Shown here: in pieces, positions 7,253 to 14,073 of the stretch
How the letters are laid out: each line of letters starts with the position of its first letter
Numbering within the stretch: the first letter of the stretch is position 1
NCBI GenBank assembly: GCA_023417635.1
Contig: JAEZFF010000112.1
Location: 1-15,355 of the forward strand
Length of the DNA stretch: 15,355 nucleotides
Direction: 5' to 3'
Source: Bacillota bacterium
GTDB taxonomy: Bacteria > Bacillota > Clostridia > Oscillospirales > Acutalibacteraceae
Notes under the pieces: model-generated
The model's database searches: none
Seen by the model: only the letters and a program-made list of their open reading frames with translations
What the model was told of the DNA's origin: nothing
Made by a program: the position numbers and the translations under genes

Positions 7253-8446
7253 TCAGTTGCCATCCGACTGGGCAGAAGATGTGGTGTCGGAAACGTCACC
7301 GTAGAGGAACTGCCGAAGAATGGCGCAGTTTTTAGTCAGATCAATGTCAATTACGTCGCCGATGCCCGGTACATATTTCTGATCGTCGAAGGTGTTCGGC
7401 GCGGGAATCTGCTTAGACTCAATCTTATAGCTCGAAAAAGTAGCTCCCACAGAGGCAAGGTAGGCAAGCTCCATATCGCCGAGGTTCGTTTTTACATAAG
7501 GAAGATAGTCGTACATGATTTTGCTGGACTCGATAGGATTCATGGATTTCATTTTTTGCAGCATCAGCTGTATGACCTGGCGCTGGCGCCCTGCACGGCC
7601 GTAGTCGTCGTGGCCAAAATTGTCGGCGGCGTCACGGATGCGCGCGTAATAAAGGCACTGTTTGCCGTTTAGGTGGTTTGTGCCTTTTTTAAAGTTCGTG
7701 CCGATATTTTCGTTTTCCTGCTGGCAGGCTGCTGCGGACATTGGTACATCAAGCCCGCCCATTTTATCAATAATGGACGAAAAGTTGTTGAAATTAACCG
7801 AAATGTATTTGTCAATATTGACACGGTAATTGTTTTCCAGCGTTTGCATGGTAAGAGCCACGCCGCCGTTTGCATAGGCTGCGTTCAGTTTCCTTTTGCC
7901 TATGGTGGGAATCTGCAGGTAAGAGTCGCGCAGGAAGGAAACAAGGCGCATGGTTTTTGACTTACTGTCAATGGAAATGAGCATATTGCTGTCGGAACGG
8001 CCGTCGGAGCCATCTTTGTTTTCATCAATGCCGAGAAGCAGGATGTTCATGACTTTACCGTCGTATTTCACGGCCCAGGCAGGCGCGTCGGCAGGCTGCT
8101 GCGCATAGCCCGCCAGCGTTTTGCTGTTCACATTCCCGGAGCGGTTCAGCCGCGAGGCCATCACATGGAAGTAGACAAACCCGCCGCCTGCAAGGAGAAT
8201 GGCCAGTACAAGCAAAGTGCACAGCACACGCTTTGCCGTGTGGGGTTTCTTTTTGAGTGGCTTTCTGTTATGGCGGCCACCGGTGCTGCTGTAAATATCG
8301 CGGTCAACGTAGTTGTAGCGGTCCACTGTATCGGGATTATAATCAGTACGTCTGTGGGCTGTTCGGGCAGGGGCAGGGCGTTGCCCGCTCGCCGTGTGGC
8401 GGCCGTTGGTTCTGCCGGAAGTACTGCTGATATTTCTGTTATCCAT
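7253..8446 (-). CDS. LytR-CpsA-Psr (LCP) family cell-wall glycopolymer ligase
   Basis: LCP proteins transfer wall teichoic acid, capsule or similar polyprenyl-linked polymers to peptidoglycan on the outer face of the membrane. The 397-residue protein has a basic, low-complexity cytoplasmic tail (residues 1-72, rich in Arg, Thr, Ser, Gly), one membrane helix at about 73-95, and an extracellular LCP domain at about 131-300. Key motifs: NILLLGIDE (134-142), SDSNML with D152, VSFLRDSYLQIP with R173, KLNAAYANGG, and YARIRD with R269-R271 followed by DYGRAGRQRQ (R284, R287); these acidic and arginine residues bind the pyrophosphate of the lipid substrate in known structures. ATG 8446 has an AGAGGTG site 4 nt upstream. 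The final about 10 residues are Ser/Thr-rich. It has its own promoter and no visible terminator before metG. Which polymer it handles is unknown, as no polymer genes are nearby. Confidence 0.94.
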   Translation of the reverse strand: MDNRNISSTSGRTNGRHTASGQRPAPARTAHRRTDYNPDTVDRYNYVDRDIYSSTGGRHNRKPLKKKPHTAKRVLCTLLVLAILLAGGGFVYFHVMASRLNRSGNVNSKTLAGYAQQPADAPAWAVKYDGKVMNILLLGIDENKDGSDGRSDSNMLISIDSKSKTMRLVSFLRDSYLQIPTIGKRKLNAAYANGGVALTMQTLENNYRVNIDKYISVNFNNFSSIIDKMGGLDVPMSAAACQQENENIGTNFKKGTNHLNGKQCLYYARIRDAADNFGHDDYGRAGRQRQVIQLMLQKMKSMNPIESSKIMYDYLPYVKTNLGDMELAYLASVGATFSSYKIESKQIPAPNTFDDQKYVPGIGDVIDIDLTKNCAILRQFLYGDVSDTTSSAQSDGN

Positions 8447-8479
8447 ATTTCACCTCTGCCTAAACACTAAGGCTTTTTC

Positions 8480-8508
8480 ATTTTAGGGCAAAACCGGAAG
8501 CTTGTCAA
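8480..8508 (-). promoter_or_regulatory. Sigma-A promoter of the LCP gene
   Basis: On the minus strand there is a perfect TTGACA (8508-8503), a 17-bp spacer and TAAAAT (8485-8480). This is the best sigma-A promoter in the window and gives a leader of about 25-30 nt before the LCP start. Confidence 0.8.
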
Positions 8509-8577
8509 TAAAAGAAAGAAGGGAGCTTGACCAAAAGAAATCAGGTTCGCTGATTTTTAAACGGAGCCTTGCAGATG

Positions 8578-8607
8578 TTGTCTTTTCTGAAGATTATGTT
8601 ATATAAT
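8578..8607 (+). promoter_or_regulatory. Sigma-A promoter of the flavoprotein operon
   Basis: TTGTCT (8578-8583), an 18-bp spacer and a perfect TATAAT (8602-8607) lie 28 nt upstream of the first small gene. It is divergent from the LCP promoter about 70 bp away. Confidence 0.65.
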
Positions 8608-8634
8608 ATTCCTTATGATAGGGAGGCGTCTGGG

Positions 8635-8751
8635 ATGAAGCAAAAAAGAGCAAAAGAAGGCTACCCAATGGCGGTTCGCGTTTTGGCGATTGTCTGTGCA
8701 GTGCTGATTGCGGCCTCGGCGTTCCTGTTTTTGTTTTTTGCAGGGCAATAA
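8635..8751 (+). CDS. 38-residue single-helix membrane protein of unknown function
   Basis: The start ATG 8635 follows GGGAGG with an 8-nt gap and lies just downstream of a good promoter, so this is a real small gene. An in-frame extension to ATG 8569 would overlap the promoter and is rejected. The protein begins with a basic stretch (MKQKRAKEG) and has one hydrophobic helix at about residues 13-36 rich in Ala, Val, Leu and Phe, ending AGQ. By the positive-inside rule the N-terminus is cytoplasmic and only a few residues emerge outside. There is no lipobox or cleavage site. It sits 31 nt before the flavoprotein gene and is probably co-transcribed with it. I do not recognise the family. It could be a small membrane subunit or regulator of a neighbouring protein, but nothing in the sequence says which. 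Confidence 0.7.
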   Translation: MKQKRAKEGYPMAVRVLAIVCAVLIAASAFLFLFFAGQ

Positions 8752-8782
8752 TGCTGAAAATATTTCAGAAAAGGGTGAAGCC

Positions 8783-10027
8783 ATGGGAATGTATGATATT
8801 GTCATTGTGGGCGGCGGAGCTTCCGGCCTTGCAGCGGCGGCTGCTGCCTGCGGGCAGGCGCAGCGTGCGGAGAAACACTTAAAAATAGCCGTTCTGGAAA
8901 AAAATGCGCGTGTAGGTAAAAAATTACTGATGACGGGCAATGGCCGCTGCAATCTTGAAAATCTTCGCGCTGCACCGGAGCATTACCATGGCGAGACAGC
9001 GGCTGCTGCCGCCGTGCTGAAACACTTTCCGCCGGAAAGTATTCTGAAAATATTCCGTGCGCACGGCCTTCTTTGCCGTGAGATGGGGGAAGGGCGTGTT
9101 TACCCGTACAGTCTGCAGGCCGCATCTGTCCTGAATATCCTGCGCCGGACCATCGACGCTGCCGGGGCGGAAACAATCGGCGGATTTTCAGTGCGGAGCA
9201 TTGAAAACATACCCGGCGGGTTTGCTGTTGTTTCAGAAAAGGACAAACTTAGCGCGCGAAAGGTCATTGTTGCAACAGGCGGAAAAGCCTGTCCGCAGTC
9301 TGGCTCAGAAGGTGACGGCTACGGCCTGCTGCGCACGTTTTGCCACAGCGTTGCGCCGCTTTCGCCCGCACTGGTGCAGCTGCGCACCGACACAAAGCGG
9401 GTGCGCCCGCTGAAGGGCGTGCGCTGCATGGCTGTGGCCTCTCTGCTGGAAAATGGGCAGGAAAAGAAAACCGTGCGTGGGGAAGTACAGTTTACCGAAA
9501 ATTCTCTTTCCGGCATCTGCATTTTTGAGCTTTCCCGTTTTCTGGTGGGCAAAACCGCCGAAGTTTCGCTTGACCTCGCACCGGAATACACCGCCGCCAG
9601 CCTTGAGGCCTTTTTCCATGCGCAGGCGCGGCAGTTCGGTGAACTTCCCGCCGCACAGCTAACGGAAGGCCTGCTGAACAAAGCGCTTGGCACCGAAGTG
9701 GTCAAGGCCGCGCTGAACGGTGCTTCTGCGCCTGCGGGGACTCTTTCGGAAGAGGACTTGCGAAACCTCGCCAGTACGGTAAAGCACTTTCGCTTTCCCG
9801 TACAGGGCAAGGCTCCCTGGCAGAACGCGCAGGTCACAGCGGGCGGTATTCCGTTCACTGAAGTAGATGAAAGCCTGCAGTCAAGGCTCTGTAAGGGCAT
9901 TTACCTTTGCGGTGAATTGCTGAACCTTGACGGCGAGTGCGGCGGTTATAACCTGCACTGGGCGTGGGCAAGCGGCATCACGGCCGGAATGGCGGCGGCC
10001 TCGGCCCTGGAAAGGAAAAACGGATGA
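8783..10027 (+). CDS. HI0933/YhiN-family NAD(P)/FAD-dependent oxidoreductase
   Basis: I start at ATG 8783 (MGMYDIVIVGGG), with AGGGTGAAG as ribosome site; an upstream in-frame ATG at 8708 lies inside the small gene and would put 25 extra residues before the Rossmann strand. The 414-residue length is normal. Motifs: dinucleotide-binding IVGGGASGLAAA (G10, G12, G15), the family signature GKKLLMTGNGRCN (45-57), a TGGKACPQSGSEGDGYG segment, and the C-terminal FAD-binding part with TAGGIPF (G354-G355), GIYLCGELLNLDGECGGYN (the GECGGYN part at 384-390) and WAWASG. The family is often labelled aminoacetone oxidase-like; one member, BaiN of Clostridium scindens, has been linked to bile-acid reduction. 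The physiological substrate of most members, including this one, is unknown. Its stop overlaps the next start as ATGA, suggesting translational coupling. Confidence 0.93.
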   Translation: MGMYDIVIVGGGASGLAAAAAACGQAQRAEKHLKIAVLEKNARVGKKLLMTGNGRCNLENLRAAPEHYHGETAAAAAVLKHFPPESILKIFRAHGLLCREMGEGRVYPYSLQAASVLNILRRTIDAAGAETIGGFSVRSIENIPGGFAVVSEKDKLSARKVIVATGGKACPQSGSEGDGYGLLRTFCHSVAPLSPALVQLRTDTKRVRPLKGVRCMAVASLLENGQEKKTVRGEVQFTENSLSGICIFELSRFLVGKTAEVSLDLAPEYTAASLEAFFHAQARQFGELPAAQLTEGLLNKALGTEVVKAALNGASAPAGTLSEEDLRNLASTVKHFRFPVQGKAPWQNAQVTAGGIPFTEVDESLQSRLCKGIYLCGELLNLDGECGGYNLHWAWASGITAGMAAASALERKNG

Positions 10028-10419
10028 AACCTGTGATTTATGCCATTTGCTTTCTGCCTGCGGCACTCATCCTTCTGACCGGGTATCTTGTCAAATATCA
10101 TTCCACCAAGTACCCCGACACTTCCTGCGGGTTCCACGTTGGCACCCTGTACGATAAAAGCGAAAGCGCATGGGAGGAAGCCAACCGGTACAGCGGTTCT
10201 CTTTTCATAAAATTCGGGTGCTTTTTTCTTGCCCTGTGTGTGGTATGGCTTCTTGCCCTGAATTTTGTGTACCGGGATGCCATACTTGAAAATCCCGTTG
10301 CGGCAGGTTTGCTGATTGCTTATCCGCTTTTATCGGCACTGATTTCCTGTGTTGCAGGAATTTTAAAGACGAAGCATCATCTGCAGCAGCTTTTTAACGA
10401 ATTCGGAAACAAAAAATAA
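10024..10419 (+). CDS. SdpI-like three-helix membrane protein
   Basis: 131 residues starting at ATG 10024, overlapping the previous stop as ATGA; an AAAGGA stretch upstream can serve as ribosome site. There are three hydrophobic segments at about 4-24, 60-82 and 91-114. Between the first two lies CGFHVGTLYDKSESAWEEAN (35-54) followed by RYSG, which fits the SdpI-family pattern of a G(F/I)RT-like motif followed by a Trp and an Arg..G a fixed distance on. The first motif is altered: HVG replaces the usual RT. SdpI is the immunity protein to the SdpC toxin and a signalling receptor in B. subtilis, but many family members have no toxin partner, and no sdpABC gene is seen here. Function in this operon is unknown. 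The tail (about 115-131) is basic and probably cytoplasmic. Confidence 0.7.
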   Translation: MKPVIYAICFLPAALILLTGYLVKYHSTKYPDTSCGFHVGTLYDKSESAWEEANRYSGSLFIKFGCFFLALCVVWLLALNFVYRDAILENPVAAGLLIAYPLLSALISCVAGILKTKHHLQQLFNEFGNKK

Positions 10420-10433
10420 ATTGGGGGAAAATC

Positions 10434-12011
10434 ATGTACCGTATTACGGATATTCGGCTGAAGCTGGATGGAACAGAAGACGATCTGAAGCGCGAGGCGG
10501 CACGGCTGCTGAAAGTGAAGCCGGAGGAAATCCGTTCGCTGAAACTATATAAAAAATCGGTTGATGCTCGCCGAAAAGACGATGTGCATTTTATCTGCAC
10601 GGTGGATGCAGAGAGCCTGCGGAACAACGCGCCGCATGACCGCAAGATTACGGAAGCGCAACCGTACCGCTATCTTTTGCCGAAAAGCCATCCACTGGAA
10701 ACAAGGCCGGTTGTAGTGGGCTTTGGCCCAGCTGGCATTTTTGCTGCGCTGATTTTGGCTGAGGCGGGGCAGAAACCCATTGTGCTGGAACGCGGTTCCT
10801 GTGTGGAAGAACGCCAAAAGCAGGTGGAAACCTTCTGGAAAACCGGCAAGCTGAATCCCCGCTGCAACGTGCAGTTCGGCGAAGGCGGTGCGGGTGCGTT
10901 TTCAGACGGAAAGCTGAACACCGGCACAAAAGACCCGCGTATCCGCATGGTGCTGGAGGAATTTGCGGCGGCAGGCGCACCGGAAGAAATCCTTTATGAA
11001 GCAAAGCCGCACATCGGAACCGACCGGCTGCCGGGGGCGGTCAAAAAAATCCGTGAAAAAATTCTCTCGCTCGGCGGTGAAATCCATTTTGATACACAGC
11101 TGACCGGCCTTACAGTACGCGGCGGAGCGGTCTGCGGAGTTGAATTTTGCACAAGCGGCGGCAGCGCGGAAAAGCTGGAAACGCAGAATGTGATTCTTGC
11201 TGTAGGCCACAGCGCGCGCGACACGTTTGAGATGCTTCAGCGGCTGAATCTGCCGATGGAGGCAAAGCCGTTTTCAGTTGGTGCGCGCATTGAACATCCG
11301 CAGAAGCTGATTGATAAGGCGCAGTATGGAAAGTTCGCGGGAAACCCGGCGCTCGGTGCGGCAGATTACCGCCTTGCGGTGCACCTTGGAAATGGGCGCG
11401 GAGTGTACACGTTCTGTATGTGCCCGGGCGGGACCGTTGTTGCGGCGGCAAGCGAGGAAGGCCGTCTTGTGACAAATGGGATGAGTACTTTTGCCCGCGA
11501 CGGTGAAAATGCCAACTCGGCGTTGCTTGTTAATGTTGGTCCGGAAGATTTCGGCGGAGCGGGCCCGCTGGCTGGTGTGGAGTTTCAGCGCAGGCTGGAG
11601 GAAAGCGCCTTCCGCCTTGGCGGTGAAAATTATCATGCCCCTGCCCAGCGTGTGGAGGATTTCCTTGCCCGGCGTCCATCGAAAGGTTTTGCTGGGGTGA
11701 AGCCGACTTACCCGGTTGGGGTCGCGCCATGTGCGCTGGATGACTGCTTACCAGGCTGCATTACAGACTCTATGCGCGAGGGAATCCGCCGTATGGATGT
11801 CCGTCTGCGCGGATTTGCATACCCGGATGCGGTGCTGACGGCTGTAGAAAGCCGCTCTTCTTCACCGGTGCGTCTGCTGCGCGGCGACGATATGCAGTCT
11901 GTGGGGCTGCACGGGCTTTTCCCCTGCGGTGAGGGCGCAGGGTATGCGGGCGGCATCGTCTCCGCCGCCGTCGATGGCATTCGCTGTGCTGAGCAGGTTC
12001 TTTCTTTTTAG
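10434..12011 (+). CDS. COG2509 family FAD-dependent dehydrogenase-like protein
   Basis: 525 residues; ATG 10434 follows TTGGGGGAAA and lies 14 nt after the SdpI-like gene. The N-terminal about 75 residues form a small alpha/beta module (ITDIRLKLDG..., LKVKPEEIRSLKLYKKSVDA) typical of this family. The FAD Rossmann motif VVGFGPAG follows (G96, G98, G101) with LERG after the second strand. Next come the family-specific stretch RCNVQFGEGGAGAFSDGKLN, AVGHSARDTFEML, GARIEHPQ and a CMCPGG segment, and the C-terminal FAD-contacting PCGEGAGYAGGI (about 497-508). It belongs to the uncharacterised FAD-dependent dehydrogenase group COG2509; I know of no established substrate. The stop codon sits at the centre of a 14-bp inverted repeat formed with the following repeat block, so the last four codons are part of that structure. 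Last gene of the operon. Confidence 0.92.
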   Translation: MYRITDIRLKLDGTEDDLKREAARLLKVKPEEIRSLKLYKKSVDARRKDDVHFICTVDAESLRNNAPHDRKITEAQPYRYLLPKSHPLETRPVVVGFGPAGIFAALILAEAGQKPIVLERGSCVEERQKQVETFWKTGKLNPRCNVQFGEGGAGAFSDGKLNTGTKDPRIRMVLEEFAAAGAPEEILYEAKPHIGTDRLPGAVKKIREKILSLGGEIHFDTQLTGLTVRGGAVCGVEFCTSGGSAEKLETQNVILAVGHSARDTFEMLQRLNLPMEAKPFSVGARIEHPQKLIDKAQYGKFAGNPALGAADYRLAVHLGNGRGVYTFCMCPGGTVVAAASEEGRLVTNGMSTFARDGENANSALLVNVGPEDFGGAGPLAGVEFQRRLEESAFRLGGENYHAPAQRVEDFLARRPSKGFAGVKPTYPVGVAPCALDDCLPGCITDSMREGIRRMDVRLRGFAYPDAVLTAVESRSSSPVRLLRGDDMQSVGLHGLFPCGEGAGYAGGIVSAAVDGIRCAEQVLSF

Positions 12012-12025
12012 AAAAAGAAAGAACC
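11996..12025 (+). repeat. Perfect 14-bp inverted repeat centred on a stop codon
   Basis: GGTTCTTTCTTTTT (11996-12009) and AAAAAGAAAGAACC (12012-12025) are exact reverse complements separated by AG. The left arm encodes the last residues of the COG2509 protein; the right arm is the beginning of the first repeat unit. It is too AU-rich and lacks a following T-run to be a normal terminator. A second copy of the right arm occurs at 12132-12145, so the left arm could pair with either. Confidence 0.85.
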
Positions 12026-12290
12026 CAAAGAAAAATCACTGAAGCTCCCGTTTTAACTGATGGGAAAAGGCGGTATTTTTTCCTGAAGACAGCGGCGATA
12101 AAAAGCGGGGCAAACTCGTTTCTTAGATTTGAAAAAGAAAGAACCCAAAGAAAAATCACTGAAGCTCCCATTTCCACTGATTGGGAAAAGCAGTATTTTT
12201 TCTAAAAACAGCTGGGATGATAAAAGTAAGGCAAATTTGTCCTTTAAATTTGAGAGAGAAAAAACCCACAGAAAACCATTAAAATTTCAA
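12011..12290 (+). repeat. About 120-bp direct tandem repeat, 2.3 copies, in the operon 3' region
   Basis: Unit 1 (12011-12130) and unit 2 (12131-12251) start with an identical 39-nt stretch (GAAAAAGAAAGAACCCAAAG, then AAAAATCACTGAAGCTCCC), then diverge gradually while keeping landmarks: CACTGA/ACTGAT, GGGAAAAG, GTATTTTTTC, ACAGC, GATAAAA, GGCAAA and a final ATTT. A third, partial and more decayed copy starts at 12252 (GAGAGAGAAAAAACCCACAG). In both full units GGAAAA can pair with the later TTTTCC/TTTTCT around an 8-9 nt loop. No ribosome site or protein-like sequence supports coding. Units of this length without unique spacers are not CRISPR. The block fills the gap between the COG2509 gene and the terminator. 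Confidence 0.85.
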
Positions 12291-12320
12291 CTGGATAATA
12301 GCAAATACAGAGAGTGTTAA

Positions 12321-12350
12321 AAAGAAGCGGGAATGCCCGCTTTTTTTCTT
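12321..12350 (+). terminator. Intrinsic terminator of the flavoprotein operon
   Basis: AAGCGGG (12325-12331), loop AATG, CCCGCTT (12336-12342) followed by a run of Ts to 12347. It is preceded by an A-run, so it could also work on the other strand. Confidence 0.9.
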
Positions 12351-12355
12351 TGCAG

Positions 12356-12384
12356 TCAAACATTCGTGCCTTCTCATGCGTTAT
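12356..12384 (+). promoter_or_regulatory. Candidate ECF-type promoter of the sigma factor gene
   Basis: TCAAAC (12356-12361), 17 nt, CGTTAT (12379-12384). This resembles promoters read by ECF sigma factors (TGAAAC and CGTATA/CGTCTA at 16-17 nt), with the AAC core and the CGT core both kept. A sigma-A promoter (TTATAT with a poor -35) is an alternative in the same place. The likely reading is autoregulation by the downstream gene product. Confidence 0.4.
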
Positions 12385-12406
12385 ATGGACAGAAGGAGGT
12401 GAAAAA

Positions 12407-12988
12407 ATGGAAGCGGAGAAAAATAGATGCGGCAAACTGGTCGACAAAATCGCCGAGGGCGACCACGCCGCGCTTGGCGATTTGTACGAACTGACGAAAA
12501 GTCAGGTTTACGGTCTCGCGCTGGCAATTCTGAAAAACCGGAGCGACGCGGAAGACGTAATGCAGAGCACTTTTATCCGGGTGTGGGACAGCGCAAAAAG
12601 CTATCGGCAAGGGACAGATGCGGGTGCGTGGATTATGACCATTACGCGGAACCTCGCTCTGGATCGTTTCCGGCGGCAAAAAAACATGACAGATATTATG
12701 AATCTTGAGGATACCCTGTCGGGCTGCGACGAAATTTCGCCGCAGCTTGACAGGATGCTTTTGAATCATCTCCTGTCGGCACTGGACTGTTCAGAACGGC
12801 AGATTGTGATGCTTCATGCCATGGGCGGCTATTCTCATAAAGAAATTGCACATATTGTAGGCAGGCCGTATGCCACTGTTCGGTGGAAGTACGGCAACGC
12901 GGTGAAAAAGCTTCAGGCTTTTCTTGCAAAGGAGGATTCTTATGAAAACAAAGAGCAGGTACAACTCGCAAAGAGCAATAGCAAATGA
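12407..12988 (+). CDS. ECF-type RNA polymerase sigma-70 family sigma factor
   Basis: 193 residues from ATG 12407, which has a strong AGAAGGAGGTG site 6 nt upstream; the frame is open earlier but runs through the terminator. Sigma region 2 spans about residues 18-86 (LYELTKSQVYGLALAILKN, AEDVMQSTFIRVW, AWIMTITRNLALDRFRR) and region 4 about 128-178 (LDCSERQIVMLHAMGGYSHK, then EIAHIVGRPYATVRWKYGNA), the latter a helix-turn-helix that contacts the -35. There is no region 1 or 3, as expected for an ECF (group 4) factor. The 3' end overlaps the next gene by 47 nt, so the two are co-transcribed and probably translationally coupled. That neighbour is a membrane protein and the likely anti-sigma factor. 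The stimulus cannot be told from sequence. The protein ends in a polar tail of about 15 residues that may exist only because of the overlap. Confidence 0.93.
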   Translation: MEAEKNRCGKLVDKIAEGDHAALGDLYELTKSQVYGLALAILKNRSDAEDVMQSTFIRVWDSAKSYRQGTDAGAWIMTITRNLALDRFRRQKNMTDIMNLEDTLSGCDEISPQLDRMLLNHLLSALDCSERQIVMLHAMGGYSHKEIAHIVGRPYATVRWKYGNAVKKLQAFLAKEDSYENKEQVQLAKSNSK

Positions 12989-13952
12989 GCTCCGCCTTGA
13001 AGTTGAGAGCGAAACGCCGAATCGAAAAGAGCAGATTATGGCGGCAGTTTCCGGTCGGCAGCCGGCTGAACAACCGGAAAGGCGGAAAGCGCATCGCCCA
13101 GTGCTGAAATACACGGTATCTTTTGTGTTGGTGGCAGCGGTGCTTGGCGGTGCAGCTTCTATTGCCCATGTTTTTCCAGAAGCGCAGCAGCTACAACAGG
13201 TGACGGCTTCTTCCCAATGTGGAGCGACGTTAGCGGAGCAGAACCCATTTGTTCTGAAAGCATATGCCGCGGAGGTGAATTCCGTTTCTTCGCAGGCGAA
13301 AGACAACTTTGGCATAAGCATATTTCGCCCAGTCAATATTTACGGCGAAAAAATCAAAAATCCTGTGTTTGAAGAACAAGGGCTGAGCCTTTATGATGGT
13401 TACAACATCATAAAGGCGACGGGTGACAAATTGACCTGCGTACAATATGTTGGTTTCAATATAAAATGTGTGGGGCAGTATATCAAGTCCATTACTTATA
13501 CGACCAACAAGGGAGGCTTTGCGCAGATTAAGCCGCTTACTCAGGAAGAGTACCAGCGCATTTTTTGGAAAAACCCGTATTGGGCAAAGAGAGATCATCA
13601 ATCCGGAGCCGACCTGAATTATGGCGATGGGAAATCAATGGAAGTCGAAAATGGCGGTGGTGAGGATGCTGGGCACGGATATTTGCCCGTTGGGAATTCC
13701 TACACGATTTGTTACGCCGATCAGGACAATTATGCCGTTCAGTATGCTTTCCGCGGGATAAGTACTGTTTCGCGCAGGGAATTTGAGGACCCAAGAACAG
13801 ACCTCAGAAAAATCCCACACGAACTGAAAGAGGCTATAGATGGTATGACTATTACTATCACGGCACATTATGATGACGGAAGCACGGCTTCTAAAAAATG
13901 TGTACTGAAACTTGACAAGGATTATTGGGCCTTCCGTGTTGTGGAAAAATAG
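12942..13952 (+). CDS. Single-pass membrane protein, probable cognate anti-sigma factor/sensor with unrecognised outer domain
   Basis: 336 residues from ATG 12942, preceded by AAAGGAGG at 6 nt inside the sigma gene. Residues 1-52 are a charged cytoplasmic region (possible sigma-binding segment), about 53-77 a membrane helix (VLKYTVSFVLVAAVLGGAAS), and 78-336 an extracytoplasmic domain. The segment NPFVLKAYAAE (101-111) after the helix resembles the conserved NxFxLxAYAAE stretch I know from membrane proteins encoded beside sigma factors in Clostridia. The rest of the outer domain is Tyr/Asp/Gly-rich with beta-type alternation, and a C-terminal part (MTITITAHYDDGSTASKKC...LKLDKDYWAF) reads like an immunoglobulin-like or lipocalin-like sheet; I cannot name the family. 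No HXXXCXXC zinc-anti-sigma motif is present. The role is inferred from the overlap, topology and position. Composition is somewhat more AT-rich than that of neighbouring genes. Confidence 0.75.
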   Translation: MKTKSRYNSQRAIANELRLEVESETPNRKEQIMAAVSGRQPAEQPERRKAHRPVLKYTVSFVLVAAVLGGAASIAHVFPEAQQLQQVTASSQCGATLAEQNPFVLKAYAAEVNSVSSQAKDNFGISIFRPVNIYGEKIKNPVFEEQGLSLYDGYNIIKATGDKLTCVQYVGFNIKCVGQYIKSITYTTNKGGFAQIKPLTQEEYQRIFWKNPYWAKRDHQSGADLNYGDGKSMEVENGGGEDAGHGYLPVGNSYTICYADQDNYAVQYAFRGISTVSRREFEDPRTDLRKIPHELKEAIDGMTITITAHYDDGSTASKKCVLKLDKDYWAFRVVEK

Positions 13953-13982
13953 CAGATTATTCTTTGAAGGACTCTTACCATA

Positions 13983-14025
13983 GGGGAGTGCGCTTCCTTT
14001 CGCTGGGCAGAGCACTTTCCTTTTT
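13983..14025 (+). terminator. Probable intrinsic terminator after the sigma/anti-sigma pair
   Basis: GGGGAGTGC (13983-13991) can pair with GCACTTTCC (14012-14020), nine pairs including two G-U wobbles, around a 20-nt loop, followed by TTTTT at 14021-14025. The loop is long, so this is less certain than the terminator at 12321. Confidence 0.5.
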
Positions 14026-14035
14026 CGCTTTTATG

Positions 14036-14044
14036 TGCTAAAAT
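14036..14044 (+). promoter_or_regulatory. Extended -10 promoter of the DapL-like aminotransferase gene
   Basis: TGCTAAAAT is an extended -10 (TGn plus TAAAAT) 29 nt before the start codon. The -35 at 17 bp is poor (TTTCCT). It is directly downstream of the probable terminator, so the gene seems to be transcribed on its own. Confidence 0.5.
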
Positions 14045-14073
14045 AGGCGTAATTTAAAACGGAGGCGGTAGAA

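Noticed and set aside
8569..8634. Longer N-terminus for the small membrane protein
   Set aside because: It would start upstream of most of the promoter and lacks a ribosome site; ATG 8635 has both in the right place.
12011..12290. CRISPR array
   Set aside because: Units are about 120 bp, diverge along their length and have no unique spacers; no cas genes are present.
12129..12320. 63-codon plus-strand frame over the repeat block
   Set aside because: Lys/Ser-rich low-complexity translation of repeat DNA without a ribosome site; the matching minus-strand frame (11770-12177) contains the same peptide twice because of the repeat.
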